Shown: one piece after another, positions 1 to 7,008 of the stretch | Position numbering within the stretch: position 1 is the first letter of the stretch | Layout of the letters: each line of letters begins with the position of its first letter | Assembly (NCBI GenBank): GCA_045650505.1 | Contig: JAZRRE010000002.1 | Location: 15,951-79,950 of the forward strand | Source: RGIG1681 sp045650505 | GTDB taxonomy: Bacteria; Bacillota; Clostridia; Christensenellales; UBA1242 | Length of the DNA stretch: 64,000 nt | Direction: 5' to 3' | Translations under genes and position numbers: made by a program | The notes under the pieces: generated by a model | Seen by the model: the letters and a program-made list of their open reading frames with translations, nothing else | Databases searched by the model: none | What the model was told of the DNA's origin: nothing

Positions 1-57
1 TTGTAGCCCCCACAGACTTGGGGTTGAAATAACACCCGTGGCACTTTCTTTTTTTAT
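1..57 (+). ncRNA. 3' end of an unidentified RNA, cut by the window edge
   Basis: There is no open frame here. The sequence has C-rich and G-rich blocks (CCCCC at 8-12, GGGG at 20-23, ACCCGTG at 34-40) and ends in a T-tract at about 49-56, as the tail of a stable RNA or leader would. GGGGTT (20-25) can pair either with the CCCC before it or with AACACCC after it, so two folds compete. The 5' part lies outside the window. I could not match it to tmRNA, 6S, SRP RNA, RNase P or a T-box. Confidence 0.35.
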
Positions 58-69
58 TGTTTTTTAATA

Positions 70-97
70 TTGACAAATTAGAGAAGTTTGGTATAAT
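70..97 (+). promoter_or_regulatory. SigA-type promoter of small RNA A
   Basis: A perfect -35 TTGACA (70-75) and a perfect -10 TATAAT (92-97) are separated by 16 bp. The predicted start near 104 is immediately before the first base of a 9-bp stem, so this promoter appears dedicated to the small RNA that follows. Confidence 0.75.
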
Positions 98-103
98 TAA
101 ATG

Positions 104-167
104 TAGAATTACATTGACCTTATAATTATAAGGCAAGTCGAAAGGACGGAGTGTAATTCTTTTTTTA
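104..167 (+). ncRNA. Small structured RNA A with own promoter and terminator
   Basis: This unit of about 64 nt starts near the predicted transcription start. A closing stem pairs AGAATTACA (105-113) perfectly with TGTAATTCT (152-160). Inside it are a self-complementary arm (CCTTAT-AATT-ATAAGG, 117-132) and a small GTC/GAC arm with a GAAA-type loop (137-147). A T-tract at 160-167 follows, so the closing stem may double as the terminator. Upstream promoter, compact multi-arm fold and terminator argue for an independent small RNA, or for a very short attenuated leader. The family is not recognised. Confidence 0.5.
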
Positions 168-179
168 TTGCAAAATATA

Positions 180-208
180 TTGATTTTATTAAGATAATAG
201 AATATAAT
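180..208 (+). promoter_or_regulatory. SigA-type promoter of small RNA B
   Basis: -35 TTGATT (180-185) and -10 TATAAT (203-208) are separated by exactly 17 bp. The predicted start is near 214-215, just upstream of a closed stem. Confidence 0.65.
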
Positions 209-213
209 AATCA

Positions 214-265
214 TAGATAGACCCGTGATAATGTAAGTTATCGCCCAGAGGCTATCTTTTTTATT
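214..265 (+). ncRNA. Small structured RNA B with own promoter and terminator
   Basis: A closing stem AGATAG/CTATCT encloses an inner seven-pair stem (GTGATAA/TTATCGC) with asymmetric internal sequences ACCC and CCAGAGG. A T-tract ends it at about 258-263. It is a second compact unit directly downstream of RNA A and shares the ACCCGTG string with the truncated RNA at 1-57. The asymmetric internal loop looks like a binding pocket or a paired junction, but no known riboswitch consensus was matched. Confidence 0.45.
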
Positions 266-312
266 ATAAAAAGTTTAATCAAAATTTGGTTATAAAAATA
301 TTATAAAAGTGC

Positions 313-341
313 TTGACAAGGTGACTTTCTTGTGATAAACT
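313..341 (+). promoter_or_regulatory. Promoter of the infC-rpmI-rplT operon
   Basis: -35 TTGACA (313-318), 17-bp spacer, -10 TAAACT (336-341) preceded by TGA, that is an extended -10. The transcript would start near 348, giving an infC leader of about 210 nt. The same TGN-TAAACT -10 recurs upstream of yajC and recJ. Confidence 0.65.
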
Positions 342-347
342 ACTTGT

Positions 348-540
348 GTTTATTGAAGAGAAAGAACACTTTCCACCAAGCGAATGAAAGATTTTGCTTC
401 GGTCAAATATAATAATGCTAGTTACCCGAAATTTTGGCACATTTTTATGTGCAACCTTAAATTTTGGAATTATTATATAGTGAGTGGATTTTCTTTAATG
501 TAAACCACTCACTTTTTTTGTGAATCAAAAAGAGTGAAAA
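348..540 (+). promoter_or_regulatory. infC leader with attenuator, probable L20-type autoregulation
   Basis: The long untranslated leader contains a hairpin GCACAT/ATGTGC (437-452) flanked by two similar ATTTTGG strings. It ends in a strong terminator: stem GTGAGTGG (480-487) with CCACTCAC (505-512), then T-tract 513-519, lying before the infC start. In Bacillus the infC-rpmI-rplT operon is controlled by L20 binding to such a leader and causing premature termination. Position, operon content and terminator fit that model; the L20-binding mimic itself was not verified. Confidence 0.55.
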
Positions 541-558
541 TATATTTTTAGGAGAACT

Positions 559-1086
559 ATGGCAGTTAAACAACAAGAAACCCAAATCAATGATAGCATT
601 CGTGACCCAGAAGTTAGAGTTGTTGGCGCTAATGGCGAACAACTTGGAATTATGAGCGCTCGTGAGGCGAACAAGATTGCTGAAGAGCAAGACCTTGACC
701 TTGTTAAAATCTCTCCAAGCACAAATCCACCGGTTTGTAAAATTATGGACTATGGTAAATATGTGTTTGATAAAGCAAAGAGAGAAAAAGAACAAAGAAA
801 AAATCAAAAGATTGTTGCCTTGAAAGAAGTTCAACTTTCAATGACAATCGAAAAACACGACATCGACATCAAAGCAAAAAATGCAATTAAATTTTTGCAA
901 AACGGTGATAAGGTTAAAGTTTCTATTCGTATGAGTGGAAGACAACAAGCCTATGCAGACCGTGGTGTTCAAACTGAAAACGATTTTGCTGCTAGCCTTG
1001 AAGAAATTGCTGTGATTGAAAAACCAGCAAAAGTTGAAGGCAGAAACATCATTATGATTCTTGCACCAAAAAATGCAAAAAAATAA
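559..1086 (+). CDS. infC: Translation initiation factor IF-3
   Basis: IF-3 binds the 30S subunit, discriminates the initiator tRNA and prevents premature 50S joining. The 175-residue product has the family length and the N-domain signature NDSIRDPEVRVVGANGEQLG followed by LDLVKISPSTNPPVCKIMDYGKY. The linker is Lys/Arg-rich, and the C-domain ends near MILAPKNAKK. The ATG at 559 has AGGAG 5-9 bases upstream. Many infC genes use a rare start codon for autoregulation; this one uses ATG, so control probably rests on the leader. It is first in the operon with rpmI and rplT. Confidence 0.97.
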   Translation: MAVKQQETQINDSIRDPEVRVVGANGEQLGIMSAREANKIAEEQDLDLVKISPSTNPPVCKIMDYGKYVFDKAKREKEQRKNQKIVALKEVQLSMTIEKHDIDIKAKNAIKFLQNGDKVKVSIRMSGRQQAYADRGVQTENDFAASLEEIAVIEKPAKVEGRNIIMILAPKNAKK

Positions 1087-1129
1087 TCAGTTCTTTTAAA
1101 TTATTTAGGTATACAGGAGGAAATTTATT

Positions 1130-1330
1130 ATGCCAAAACAAAAAAATAGAAGTGCCGTTAAGAAAAGATTTATTGTACTCAAGAGCGGCAGAGTTAAAAG
1201 AGGTCAACAAAACCACAGACACTTACTTTCAAACAAAGAAAGACATAGAAAGAGAGACCTTCGTCAAGGTGCTTATGTTGAAGGAAAGCAAGTTAAAACA
1301 GTTAAAATTCTTGTAGGAAAACAAGGTTAA
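1130..1330 (+). CDS. rpmI: 50S ribosomal protein L35
   Basis: This 66-residue, very basic protein carries the L35 pattern MPKQKNRSAVKKRF at the N-terminus and HRHLLSNKERHRKRDLR in the middle. The length is normal. AGGAGG at 1115-1120 precedes the ATG. It sits between infC and rplT, the universal arrangement in Bacillota, and should be co-transcribed from the infC promoter. Confidence 0.97.
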   Translation: MPKQKNRSAVKKRFIVLKSGRVKRGQQNHRHLLSNKERHRKRDLRQGAYVEGKQVKTVKILVGKQG

Positions 1331-1351
1331 TAAAGGCAGGAGGACGAAGAA

Positions 1352-1708
1352 ATGAGAATTAAAAGAAGCGTAAACGCACACCAAAAGCGTATTAAGATTT
1401 TAAAATCAGCAAAAGGTTACTATGGCTCAAAGAGCAAACTTGTTAGAGTTGCTCGTCAAGCAGTTATGAAGAGTGGTAACTATGCTTACACATCAAGAAG
1501 ACTCAAAAAGAGAGACTTTAGAAGACTTTGGAATATTAGAATCAATGCTGAAGCAAGAGTTAATGGTCTTTCATACAGCAATTTAATTCATGGTCTTAAA
1601 CTTGCTAACATTGAACTTAACAGAAAAGTTCTTGCTGAACTTGCAGTTTCTGACAAAAATGCTTTTGCAAAAGTTTGTGAATCAGCAAAAGCAGCACTTG
1701 CAAAATAA
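1352..1708 (+). CDS. rplT: 50S ribosomal protein L20
   Basis: This 118-residue basic protein nucleates 50S assembly on 23S rRNA and is the known autorepressor of this operon in Bacillus. The sequence has the long N-terminal basic helix (RIKRSVNAHQKRIKILKSAKGYYG) and the globular C-terminal half (LWNIRINAEARVNGLSYSNL). AGGAGG at 1338-1343 gives ideal spacing to ATG 1352. It is the last gene of the infC operon and is followed by a strong terminator. Confidence 0.97.
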   Translation: MRIKRSVNAHQKRIKILKSAKGYYGSKSKLVRVARQAVMKSGNYAYTSRRLKKRDFRRLWNIRINAEARVNGLSYSNLIHGLKLANIELNRKVLAELAVSDKNAFAKVCESAKAALAK

Positions 1709-1725
1709 TTAAGTTTGTAAGCTTA

Positions 1726-1765
1726 AACTTAATGCCTAATCGGGTTTGGGCATTAAGTTTTTTTT
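1726..1765 (+). terminator. Rho-independent terminator after rplT
   Basis: A perfect 11-bp stem AACTTAATGCC (1726-1736) / GGCATTAAGTT (1749-1759) runs into a T-tract. An overlapping alternative hairpin (TTAAGTTTG with its complement, about 1709-1732) uses the left arm and would be mutually exclusive with the terminator. Confidence 0.9.
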
Positions 1766-1801
1766 GTTATAAAAAATAATATTTGGTCAAAGGAAAATAT
1801 T

Positions 1802-2575
1802 ATGATTGAAGGAATTATATCTAGCGTTGATAATAAAATGATAAAAGAGGCTAGAAGTTTAAACGATAAAAAACACAGAAGATTTCACGGAAAGTTTTTG
1901 GTTGATGGTGAAAAACTTGTAAACGAAGTGGTTTGTGGTGCAATGGAAGTTGATAAACTTTTTGTTGAAGCATCAAAACTTCACGATTTTTCTTATATTC
2001 TTGAAAAGTTTAATGGAACAGTTGTTCCTGTTACAGGCAAGGTTTTAAATTCAATCTCTGAAAATGTGACTCCTCAAGGAATCATTGCTGAAGTTGTTAT
2101 GCGTGAAACAATTGAGTTTAAGCCTGCTGAAAATGAGCCAATTTTGGTGCTTGACAGAATTCAAGACCCTGGAAACCTCGGCACAATCATTAGAACTGCA
2201 GCAGCAACGGGGTTTAACAATATTGTTTTGATAGACACTGTTGACCCATATTCACCAAAAGTTGTTAGAAGTTCAAGTGGTGGAATTTTTTACACTGATA
2301 TTTTTCGTATGACTGAAAATGAAATCATTTCATTTTGCCAAAAAAGAAACATTGAAATTTTGATTGCAGATATGGGTGGGGAAAATATTTTCAAAACTCA
2401 AATTGAAAATAAAAATTATGCTCTTGTTATTGGAAATGAAGGTCAAGGCGTGAGCACAACTTTCAAAGAAACAGGCAGAGCAATTTCACTTCCAATGAAA
2501 GAACAAATGGAATCACTTAACGCTGGAATTTCAGCAAGTGTTTTAATGTACACACTTCTTGGAAAAGATATTTAG
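1802..2575 (+). CDS. SpoU/TrmH-family RNA 2'-O-methyltransferase
   Basis: The protein transfers methyl from S-adenosylmethionine to a ribose 2'-OH in rRNA or tRNA. The 257 residues comprise an N-terminal L30e-like substrate-binding domain (about 1-100) and a knotted SPOUT domain. SPOUT motif 1 is LDRIQDPGNLGTIIRTA, motif 2 is LVIGNEGQGVS, and motif 3 is ISLPMKEQMESLNAGISASV. It resembles B. subtilis YsgA, also near the infC/pheS region. AAAGGA precedes the ATG. The exact target nucleotide cannot be inferred. Confidence 0.92.
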   Translation: MIEGIISSVDNKMIKEARSLNDKKHRRFHGKFLVDGEKLVNEVVCGAMEVDKLFVEASKLHDFSYILEKFNGTVVPVTGKVLNSISENVTPQGIIAEVVMRETIEFKPAENEPILVLDRIQDPGNLGTIIRTAAATGFNNIVLIDTVDPYSPKVVRSSSGGIFYTDIFRMTENEIISFCQKRNIEILIADMGGENIFKTQIENKNYALVIGNEGQGVSTTFKETGRAISLPMKEQMESLNAGISASVLMYTLLGKDI

Positions 2576-2604
2576 AACAAACAAAATAGTGAAATAAAAA
2601 TTTA

Positions 2605-2633
2605 TTGATTATTTTTGCTGATTGTATTATAAT
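2605..2633 (+). promoter_or_regulatory. Promoter of yebC
   Basis: -35 TTGATT (2605-2610), 17-bp spacer, perfect -10 TATAAT (2628-2633). The 5' UTR carries a 7-bp hairpin GTGCTAT/ATAGCAC (about 2641-2659) without a T-tract, possibly an mRNA-stabilising stem. Confidence 0.65.
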
Positions 2634-2700
2634 GAAAAGGGTGCTATGAAATATAGCACATAAAAAATTAAAATTAGGTATTATTATTAGGAGGATTATT

Positions 2701-3438
2701 ATGAGCGGACACTCAAAATGGCACAATATTCAAGCAACAAAAAATAAAGCAGACGCTGCTAGAGGAAAAATTTTCACAAAGATTGGTCGTGAAATCGCAG
2801 TTGCTGTTAAACTTGGTGGCCCTGACCCTAATATAAATAGTAAATTATATGATGTTATTCAAAAGGCAAAAGCAAACAATATGCCAAACGATAACATCAC
2901 TCGTTCAATCAAAAAGGCAAGTGGTGGTGAAGAAGCAGGAAATTATGACCCAATCACTTATGAAGGTTACGGTTCACACGGCGTTGCACTTATTGTTGAA
3001 TGTTTAACAGATAACAGAAACAGAACTGCAGCCGATGTTAGACACTTATTCACTAAATTTGGTGGAAGTTTAGGAACAACCGGAAGCGTTTCATATATGT
3101 TTGACCATAATGGAATGATTGTTATTTCTAGAACAAGCAATACAAATGAAGATGCTGTTATGATGACAGCTCTTGATGCTGGTGCTGAAGATGTTATGAC
3201 AAATGATGATTGCTATGAAGTTATCACAAAACCAGAAAACTTGCACGCAGTTAGAAAAGCATTTGAAGAGGGTGGTTATGAAGTGCTTTCTTCAGAAGTT
3301 GAGTATGTTCCACAAAACGAAATTGCACTTGATAAGGATTCTGCAATTTCAGTAAACAAACTTATTTTAAGTTTGGAAGACCTTGATGATGTTCAAAATG
3401 TTTATTCAAACGCAGACCTTTCTGTGCTTGACCAATAA
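2701..3438 (+). CDS. yebC: YebC/PmpR-family protein
   Basis: YebC-family proteins act as translation factors that relieve ribosome stalling at proline-rich stretches, or as DNA-binding regulators; which role applies here is unknown. The 245-residue product has the hallmark N-terminus MSGHSKWHNIQATKNKADAA, the family length, and the conserved RNRTAADVRHLFTKFGGSLG segment. AGGAGG lies directly upstream. In many Bacillota yebC sits next to ruvC; here that pair is split by a toxin-antitoxin-like module. Confidence 0.95.
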   Translation: MSGHSKWHNIQATKNKADAARGKIFTKIGREIAVAVKLGGPDPNINSKLYDVIQKAKANNMPNDNITRSIKKASGGEEAGNYDPITYEGYGSHGVALIVECLTDNRNRTAADVRHLFTKFGGSLGTTGSVSYMFDHNGMIVISRTSNTNEDAVMMTALDAGAEDVMTNDDCYEVITKPENLHAVRKAFEEGGYEVLSSEVEYVPQNEIALDKDSAISVNKLILSLEDLDDVQNVYSNADLSVLDQ

Positions 3439-3465
3439 TATTAGTTTTGAGGTTTAGGAGGAATT

Positions 3466-3681
3466 ATGGTTAGTCATGTTAAACTTGAAATTGCAATACA
3501 AATTGTTGCAGAAAAAATCGCTAATTTATATAGAAAGATAGATTTAGCGACATCTGAAGAAGAAGCAAATTTTTACAAAAATGAATTAGACAATGCATTT
3601 TATGAAAAAGAACTTGTTGCCGTTGGCAATATGGATGCAATTAATGCTGTTTTATCAGCAAATAAAAAGGGGGCTAAATAA
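3466..3681 (+). CDS. Small protein upstream of zeta-toxin-like kinase; putative antitoxin
   Basis: This 71-residue, probably all-helical protein (IAIQIVAEKIANLYRKID, then an acidic helix and NMDAINAVLSANKKGAK) has a perfect Shine-Dalgarno (AGGAGG). Its stop codon lies two bases before the start of the kinase. A short helical protein translationally coupled to a zeta-type kinase is the expected arrangement of an epsilon-like antitoxin. I infer that role from position and size. It has no recognisable DNA-binding motif, so it may neutralise by binding only. Confidence 0.55.
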   Translation: MVSHVKLEIAIQIVAEKIANLYRKIDLATSEEEANFYKNELDNAFYEKELVAVGNMDAINAVLSANKKGAK

Positions 3682-3683
3682 TT

Positions 3684-4643
3684 ATGGAAAATCTTAATGA
3701 AAAAAGCCCTGAATATATTGAATTTTTAAGAACAAGAATTGCTCCAAGTGTTCAACCTGAAGTTGCTGAAATGATGATTCATTATGCACTTTCTGAAAGT
3801 GAGCATATGAGAGTTTTAGACCAAATTAGAGATTATTGCTTTAGAGGTAGAGCGCCAATTGAAAGACCTTACAAAAGACCAAAAGCATATCTTGTTATTG
3901 CACAAACTGGTGCGGGAAAGAGTAATTTAACAATGAAAATTCAAAAATCAAATCCAAATATTGTTATTATTGACTCTGACGCATTTAAAGCATTTAACCC
4001 AAATAAAGATGAAATTAAAGACAAATATCCACAATATTATGGACATTTAACCGGTCTTGATGCATATCTTCACAGAGATGAAGTTTATGATGAAGCTTTG
4101 AAAAAAGGCTACAACATTTTAATTGAAGTTGCACCTTCTTCAAAAGATTTATTATTCAACATCAATTTTGAAGAACTTCTTGAACATGGATATGATATTG
4201 AAGCGTTCATTTTATCAGTATCTGAAGAAAATAGTTTGCTTTCAGTTCATGAGCGTTATGAAGGACAAATTGAATCAGGAATGGAAGCACCAAAACTTAC
4301 TGACCTTAAAAGAGCAAGAGATTCTGCTGCCGCAGTTCCTCTTATCATCAATGATTTGCTTGAAAATCATCCAGAAGTTAAACTTGTTTTATTCAAAAGA
4401 GCAGTTGTTAAAGAAAAATCTCGTGAAGTTGCTGACCCTGTATTTATCACAGAAAATAGAGAAGGTTTTATGCAAGCATATAATGAAGCAAAACAAGATG
4501 ACCTTGCAAGAACACTTGATGAAGCAGACCATAGAATTGAAGTTGTTAGAAATCAAATGAGTACAAGAGGTGCACATCCACTTCATGTAAAGCAATTTGA
4601 TGAAATCTGCAGCATTATTGAAAACACAAAACAAAAAGGTTAA
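3684..4643 (+). CDS. Zeta-toxin-family P-loop kinase
   Basis: Zeta toxins phosphorylate UDP-N-acetylglucosamine and so poison cell-wall precursor synthesis. The 319-residue protein has an N-terminal helical region (1-65), then a Walker A motif AQTGAGKS (residues 73-80), and the characteristic VIIDSDAFKAFNP strand with candidate catalytic Asp 97/99. A downstream strand (NILIEVAPSS) and the basic segment HERYEGQIESG fit the fold. The C-terminal roughly 100 residues are an extension compared with minimal zeta toxins. It is coupled to the small gene upstream and ends at a strong terminator. Activity and substrate are inferred from the family only. Confidence 0.75.
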   Translation: MENLNEKSPEYIEFLRTRIAPSVQPEVAEMMIHYALSESEHMRVLDQIRDYCFRGRAPIERPYKRPKAYLVIAQTGAGKSNLTMKIQKSNPNIVIIDSDAFKAFNPNKDEIKDKYPQYYGHLTGLDAYLHRDEVYDEALKKGYNILIEVAPSSKDLLFNINFEELLEHGYDIEAFILSVSEENSLLSVHERYEGQIESGMEAPKLTDLKRARDSAAAVPLIINDLLENHPEVKLVLFKRAVVKEKSREVADPVFITENREGFMQAYNEAKQDDLARTLDEADHRIEVVRNQMSTRGAHPLHVKQFDEICSIIENTKQKG

Positions 4644-4650
4644 AAAACAA

Positions 4651-4677
4651 AACTTGAGAGTATTCTCAAGTTTTTTT
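4651..4677 (+). terminator. Terminator after the zeta-like gene
   Basis: Stem ACTTGAGA/TCTCAAGT with a 4-nt loop, followed by seven T residues. It isolates the toxin-like module from ruvC. Confidence 0.9.
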
Positions 4678-4710
4678 AATGGCTGATTTGTCTTGTATCT
4701 GCTTAATTTA

Positions 4711-4739
4711 TTGACTTTAGGCAAGATTTTATGTAAAGT
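4711..4739 (+). promoter_or_regulatory. Promoter abutting ruvC
   Basis: -35 TTGACT (4711-4716), 17-bp spacer, -10 TAAAGT (4734-4739). Seven bases downstream of the -10 is the A of the ruvC ATG (4746), and no Shine-Dalgarno is visible, so the mRNA may be leaderless. Confidence 0.5.
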
Positions 4740-4745
4740 TATATT

Positions 4746-5306
4746 ATGATTATTCTTGGCATAGACCCTGGATATGCAATCGTTGGCTACGGAATTATTG
4801 AAAAACTTCCAAACGGAAAATGCAATGTTATTGACTATGGTGCAATCAACACACCAAAAGATGAAGATTTTCCGGTTCGTCTTGCAATGATTCAAGATGG
4901 AATGAAATGTTTAATTTCAAAATTCAAGCCAGATGCTATCGCAGTGGAAGAATTATTTTTTAATCAAAACATCACAACGGGAATTGCTGTTGCTGAAGCA
5001 AGAGGGGTTATTCTTTGCACAGCAATTCAAGCAGTTCCAAGAGTTTTTGAATTTACGCCAATGCAGATAAAAAGGGCAATCACAGGCACAGGAAAGGCTG
5101 AAAAGAAACAAGTTCAGTTTATGACAAAAACGATTTTGGGGTTAAAATCGGTTCCAAAGCCTGATGATGCGGCCGATGCACTTGCAGTGGCTCTTTGTCT
5201 TGCGCAAACAAATGTTAATATTGCAGACGCTGAAGTTAAAGTGTTTACAAATAACAATTTAAAAGCAAATGATAGAAATGAAATTTTAAAAAGAAGGAAA
5301 AAATAA
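4746..5306 (+). CDS. ruvC: Crossover junction endodeoxyribonuclease RuvC
   Basis: RuvC cuts Holliday junctions in concert with RuvAB. The 186-residue protein shows the RNase H-fold catalytic carboxylates: Asp7 in MIILGIDPG, Glu in AVEELFFNQN, and the C-terminal KPDDAADALAVAL cluster. Its length slightly exceeds the usual 160-175 because of a basic tail. No ribosome binding site is seen before ATG 4746, and a -10 box lies just upstream. Its stop overlaps the ruvA start by one base (TAATG). Confidence 0.95.
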   Translation: MIILGIDPGYAIVGYGIIEKLPNGKCNVIDYGAINTPKDEDFPVRLAMIQDGMKCLISKFKPDAIAVEELFFNQNITTGIAVAEARGVILCTAIQAVPRVFEFTPMQIKRAITGTGKAEKKQVQFMTKTILGLKSVPKPDDAADALAVALCLAQTNVNIADAEVKVFTNNNLKANDRNEILKRRKK

Positions 5307-5914
5307 TGATTTATTCGCTAACCGGCAAAGTTTCAATTTTAAATGAAAATACAATTATTGTTGACACAGGTGCGATGGCTTTTGAAGTGATTTGCTCATC
5401 ATTTTCGGCTTATGCACTTTCATCAAAACCAGAGCCACAAAAAGTTTTAACTTATCTTCAAGTTCGTGAAGATGGAATGACTCTTTTTGGTTTTTCATCA
5501 CAAAAAGAAAAATCAATTTTTACTGATTTGATTCAAATTTCAGGTGTTGGTCCAAAAATGGCATCAACAATACTTTCAGGTCTTCCTGTTGATGAAATCA
5601 TTAAAGCAATAGCAACTTCTGATGTAAAAACTCTCTCTAGCATAAAAGGGCTTGGAAAGAAAACAGCAGAGCGTATTGCACTTGAATTAAGTTCAAAATT
5701 TGGGGCAGAAGATGCTCTTGAGAGCATTATGTCTAGCGACACAAAACTTGCACCAAAACAAACCTTGAAGAAAGAGGTTGAAGAAACTGCCGAAGTTTTG
5801 GTTTCAATGGGAATGTCTAAAAATGATGCAGTTGAGCTTGCAAAATCAAATTATACAGATGGTATGACAAGTGAACAACTTGTTGTTTGCTGTCTTAAAA
5901 ATATGCACAAATAA
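5306..5914 (+). CDS. ruvA: Holliday junction branch-migration protein RuvA
   Basis: RuvA binds the four-way junction as a tetramer and loads the RuvB motor. The 202-residue protein has an N-terminal OB domain (MIYSLTGKVSILNENTIIVD), two helix-hairpin-helix motifs (LIQISGVGPKMASTILSG and LSSIKGLGKKTAERIALEL), and the C-terminal three-helix domain that contacts RuvB (AEVLVSMGMSKNDAVELAK). It overlaps ruvC by one base and precedes ruvB. Confidence 0.97.
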   Translation: MIYSLTGKVSILNENTIIVDTGAMAFEVICSSFSAYALSSKPEPQKVLTYLQVREDGMTLFGFSSQKEKSIFTDLIQISGVGPKMASTILSGLPVDEIIKAIATSDVKTLSSIKGLGKKTAERIALELSSKFGAEDALESIMSSDTKLAPKQTLKKEVEETAEVLVSMGMSKNDAVELAKSNYTDGMTSEQLVVCCLKNMHK

Positions 5915-5931
5915 TAGGGAGGGTGTTTCTT

Positions 5932-6999
5932 ATGGATAATTATCAAGATGAGAGTTATTATGAAAAGTTCATCACAAGTTCAAAAGACCAAGATGAAGAA
6001 CGATTTGTTTCAAGTTCAAAAACGATAGATGATGCTCAAATTGAAAATGTGTTAAGGCCAAAAACAATGGATGATTATGTTGGTCAAACCAAAGTTAAAG
6101 AAAATTTAATGGTCTATATTTCTGCTGCAAAAAAGAGAAATGAAGCACTTGACCATGTGCTTTTATATGGACCTCCTGGACTTGGAAAAACCACACTTTC
6201 AGCAATCATTGCAAATGAAATGGGGGTAAGTTTAAAGCAAACATCTGGACCTGCTATTGAAAAGCCTTATGACCTTGCTTCAATTCTTACTAATCTTTCA
6301 GAAAATGATGTGCTTTTTATTGATGAAATTCACAGACTCAATCATTCGATTGAAGAGGTTTTATATCCTGCTATGGAAGACCATGCAATCGATTATATTA
6401 TCGGTTCGGGTCCAGGTGCAAAATCAATGCGTATTCCACTTGCAAACTTCACTCTTGTTGGTGCAACCACAAAAGCAGGTATGATTTCAAGCCCACTTCG
6501 TGATAGATTTGGTGTTATTTGCAAACTTGAACTTTATTCAGCAAAAGAACTTTCACAAATTGTTATGCGTTCTGCAAAAATTTTAGGTGCTGAAATTGAT
6601 AAAGAATCAGCAGACCTTATTGCTTCAAGGTGCAGAGGAACTCCTAGAATTGCAAACCGAATTTTAAAGCGTGTTCGTGATTTTGCTGATGTTTTAAATG
6701 ATGGAAAAATCACAACAAAAATTACACTTCACGCACTTGAAAAAATGGATATTGACAGCATTGGTCTTGATGCAGTTGATAGAAAAATGCTTATTACTAT
6801 GATTGAAAACTTTAAAGGCAAGCCGGTTGGTCTTGACACTCTTGGTGCAGTGACTGGTGAAGAACCAGATACCATTGAAGATGTTTATGAACCATATTTA
6901 ATGCAAATTGGCTTTATTGCAAGAACTCCAAGAGGAAGAATACCTCTTGAGCCTGCGTACACTCATTTGGGTTATAAAATTGAAGATATTGTAAAATAG
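5932..6999 (+). CDS. ruvB: Holliday junction branch-migration helicase RuvB
   Basis: This hexameric AAA+ motor drives branch migration. Walker A is GPPGLGKT (80-87), Walker B is LFIDEIHRLN (Asp131/Glu132), and the sensor/arginine-finger region is VGATTKAGMISSPLRDRFG. The C-terminal winged helix includes ETIEDVYEPYLMQIGFI-type sequence. I chose ATG 5932 over an in-frame GTG at 5923 because GGGAGGG (5917-5923) is then correctly spaced. The 355-residue length is normal, with an acidic N-terminal leader of about 35 residues. Confidence 0.96.
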   Translation: MDNYQDESYYEKFITSSKDQDEERFVSSSKTIDDAQIENVLRPKTMDDYVGQTKVKENLMVYISAAKKRNEALDHVLLYGPPGLGKTTLSAIIANEMGVSLKQTSGPAIEKPYDLASILTNLSENDVLFIDEIHRLNHSIEEVLYPAMEDHAIDYIIGSGPGAKSMRIPLANFTLVGATTKAGMISSPLRDRFGVICKLELYSAKELSQIVMRSAKILGAEIDKESADLIASRCRGTPRIANRILKRVRDFADVLNDGKITTKITLHALEKMDIDSIGLDAVDRKMLITMIENFKGKPVGLDTLGAVTGEEPDTIEDVYEPYLMQIGFIARTPRGRIPLEPAYTHLGYKIEDIVK

Positions 7000-7008
7000 G
7001 GAATCATT

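Noticed and set aside
1..57. Tail of tmRNA, 6S RNA, SRP RNA or a T-box leader
   Set aside because: None of the conserved 3' strings of these RNAs (CCA end, T-box bulge, SRP loop) is present.
104..167. Cyclic-di-GMP (GEMM) or glutamine riboswitch
   Set aside because: GCAAGTCGAAAGGACGGAG vaguely resembles parts of those consensus sequences, but the conserved core strings and helix order are missing and no target gene follows directly.
4389..4895. Long minus-strand open frame over the zeta-like gene end and ruvC start
   Set aside because: It runs antisense to two well-supported genes, has no family resemblance, crosses a strong terminator, and has Cys/Phe/Asn-rich shadow composition.
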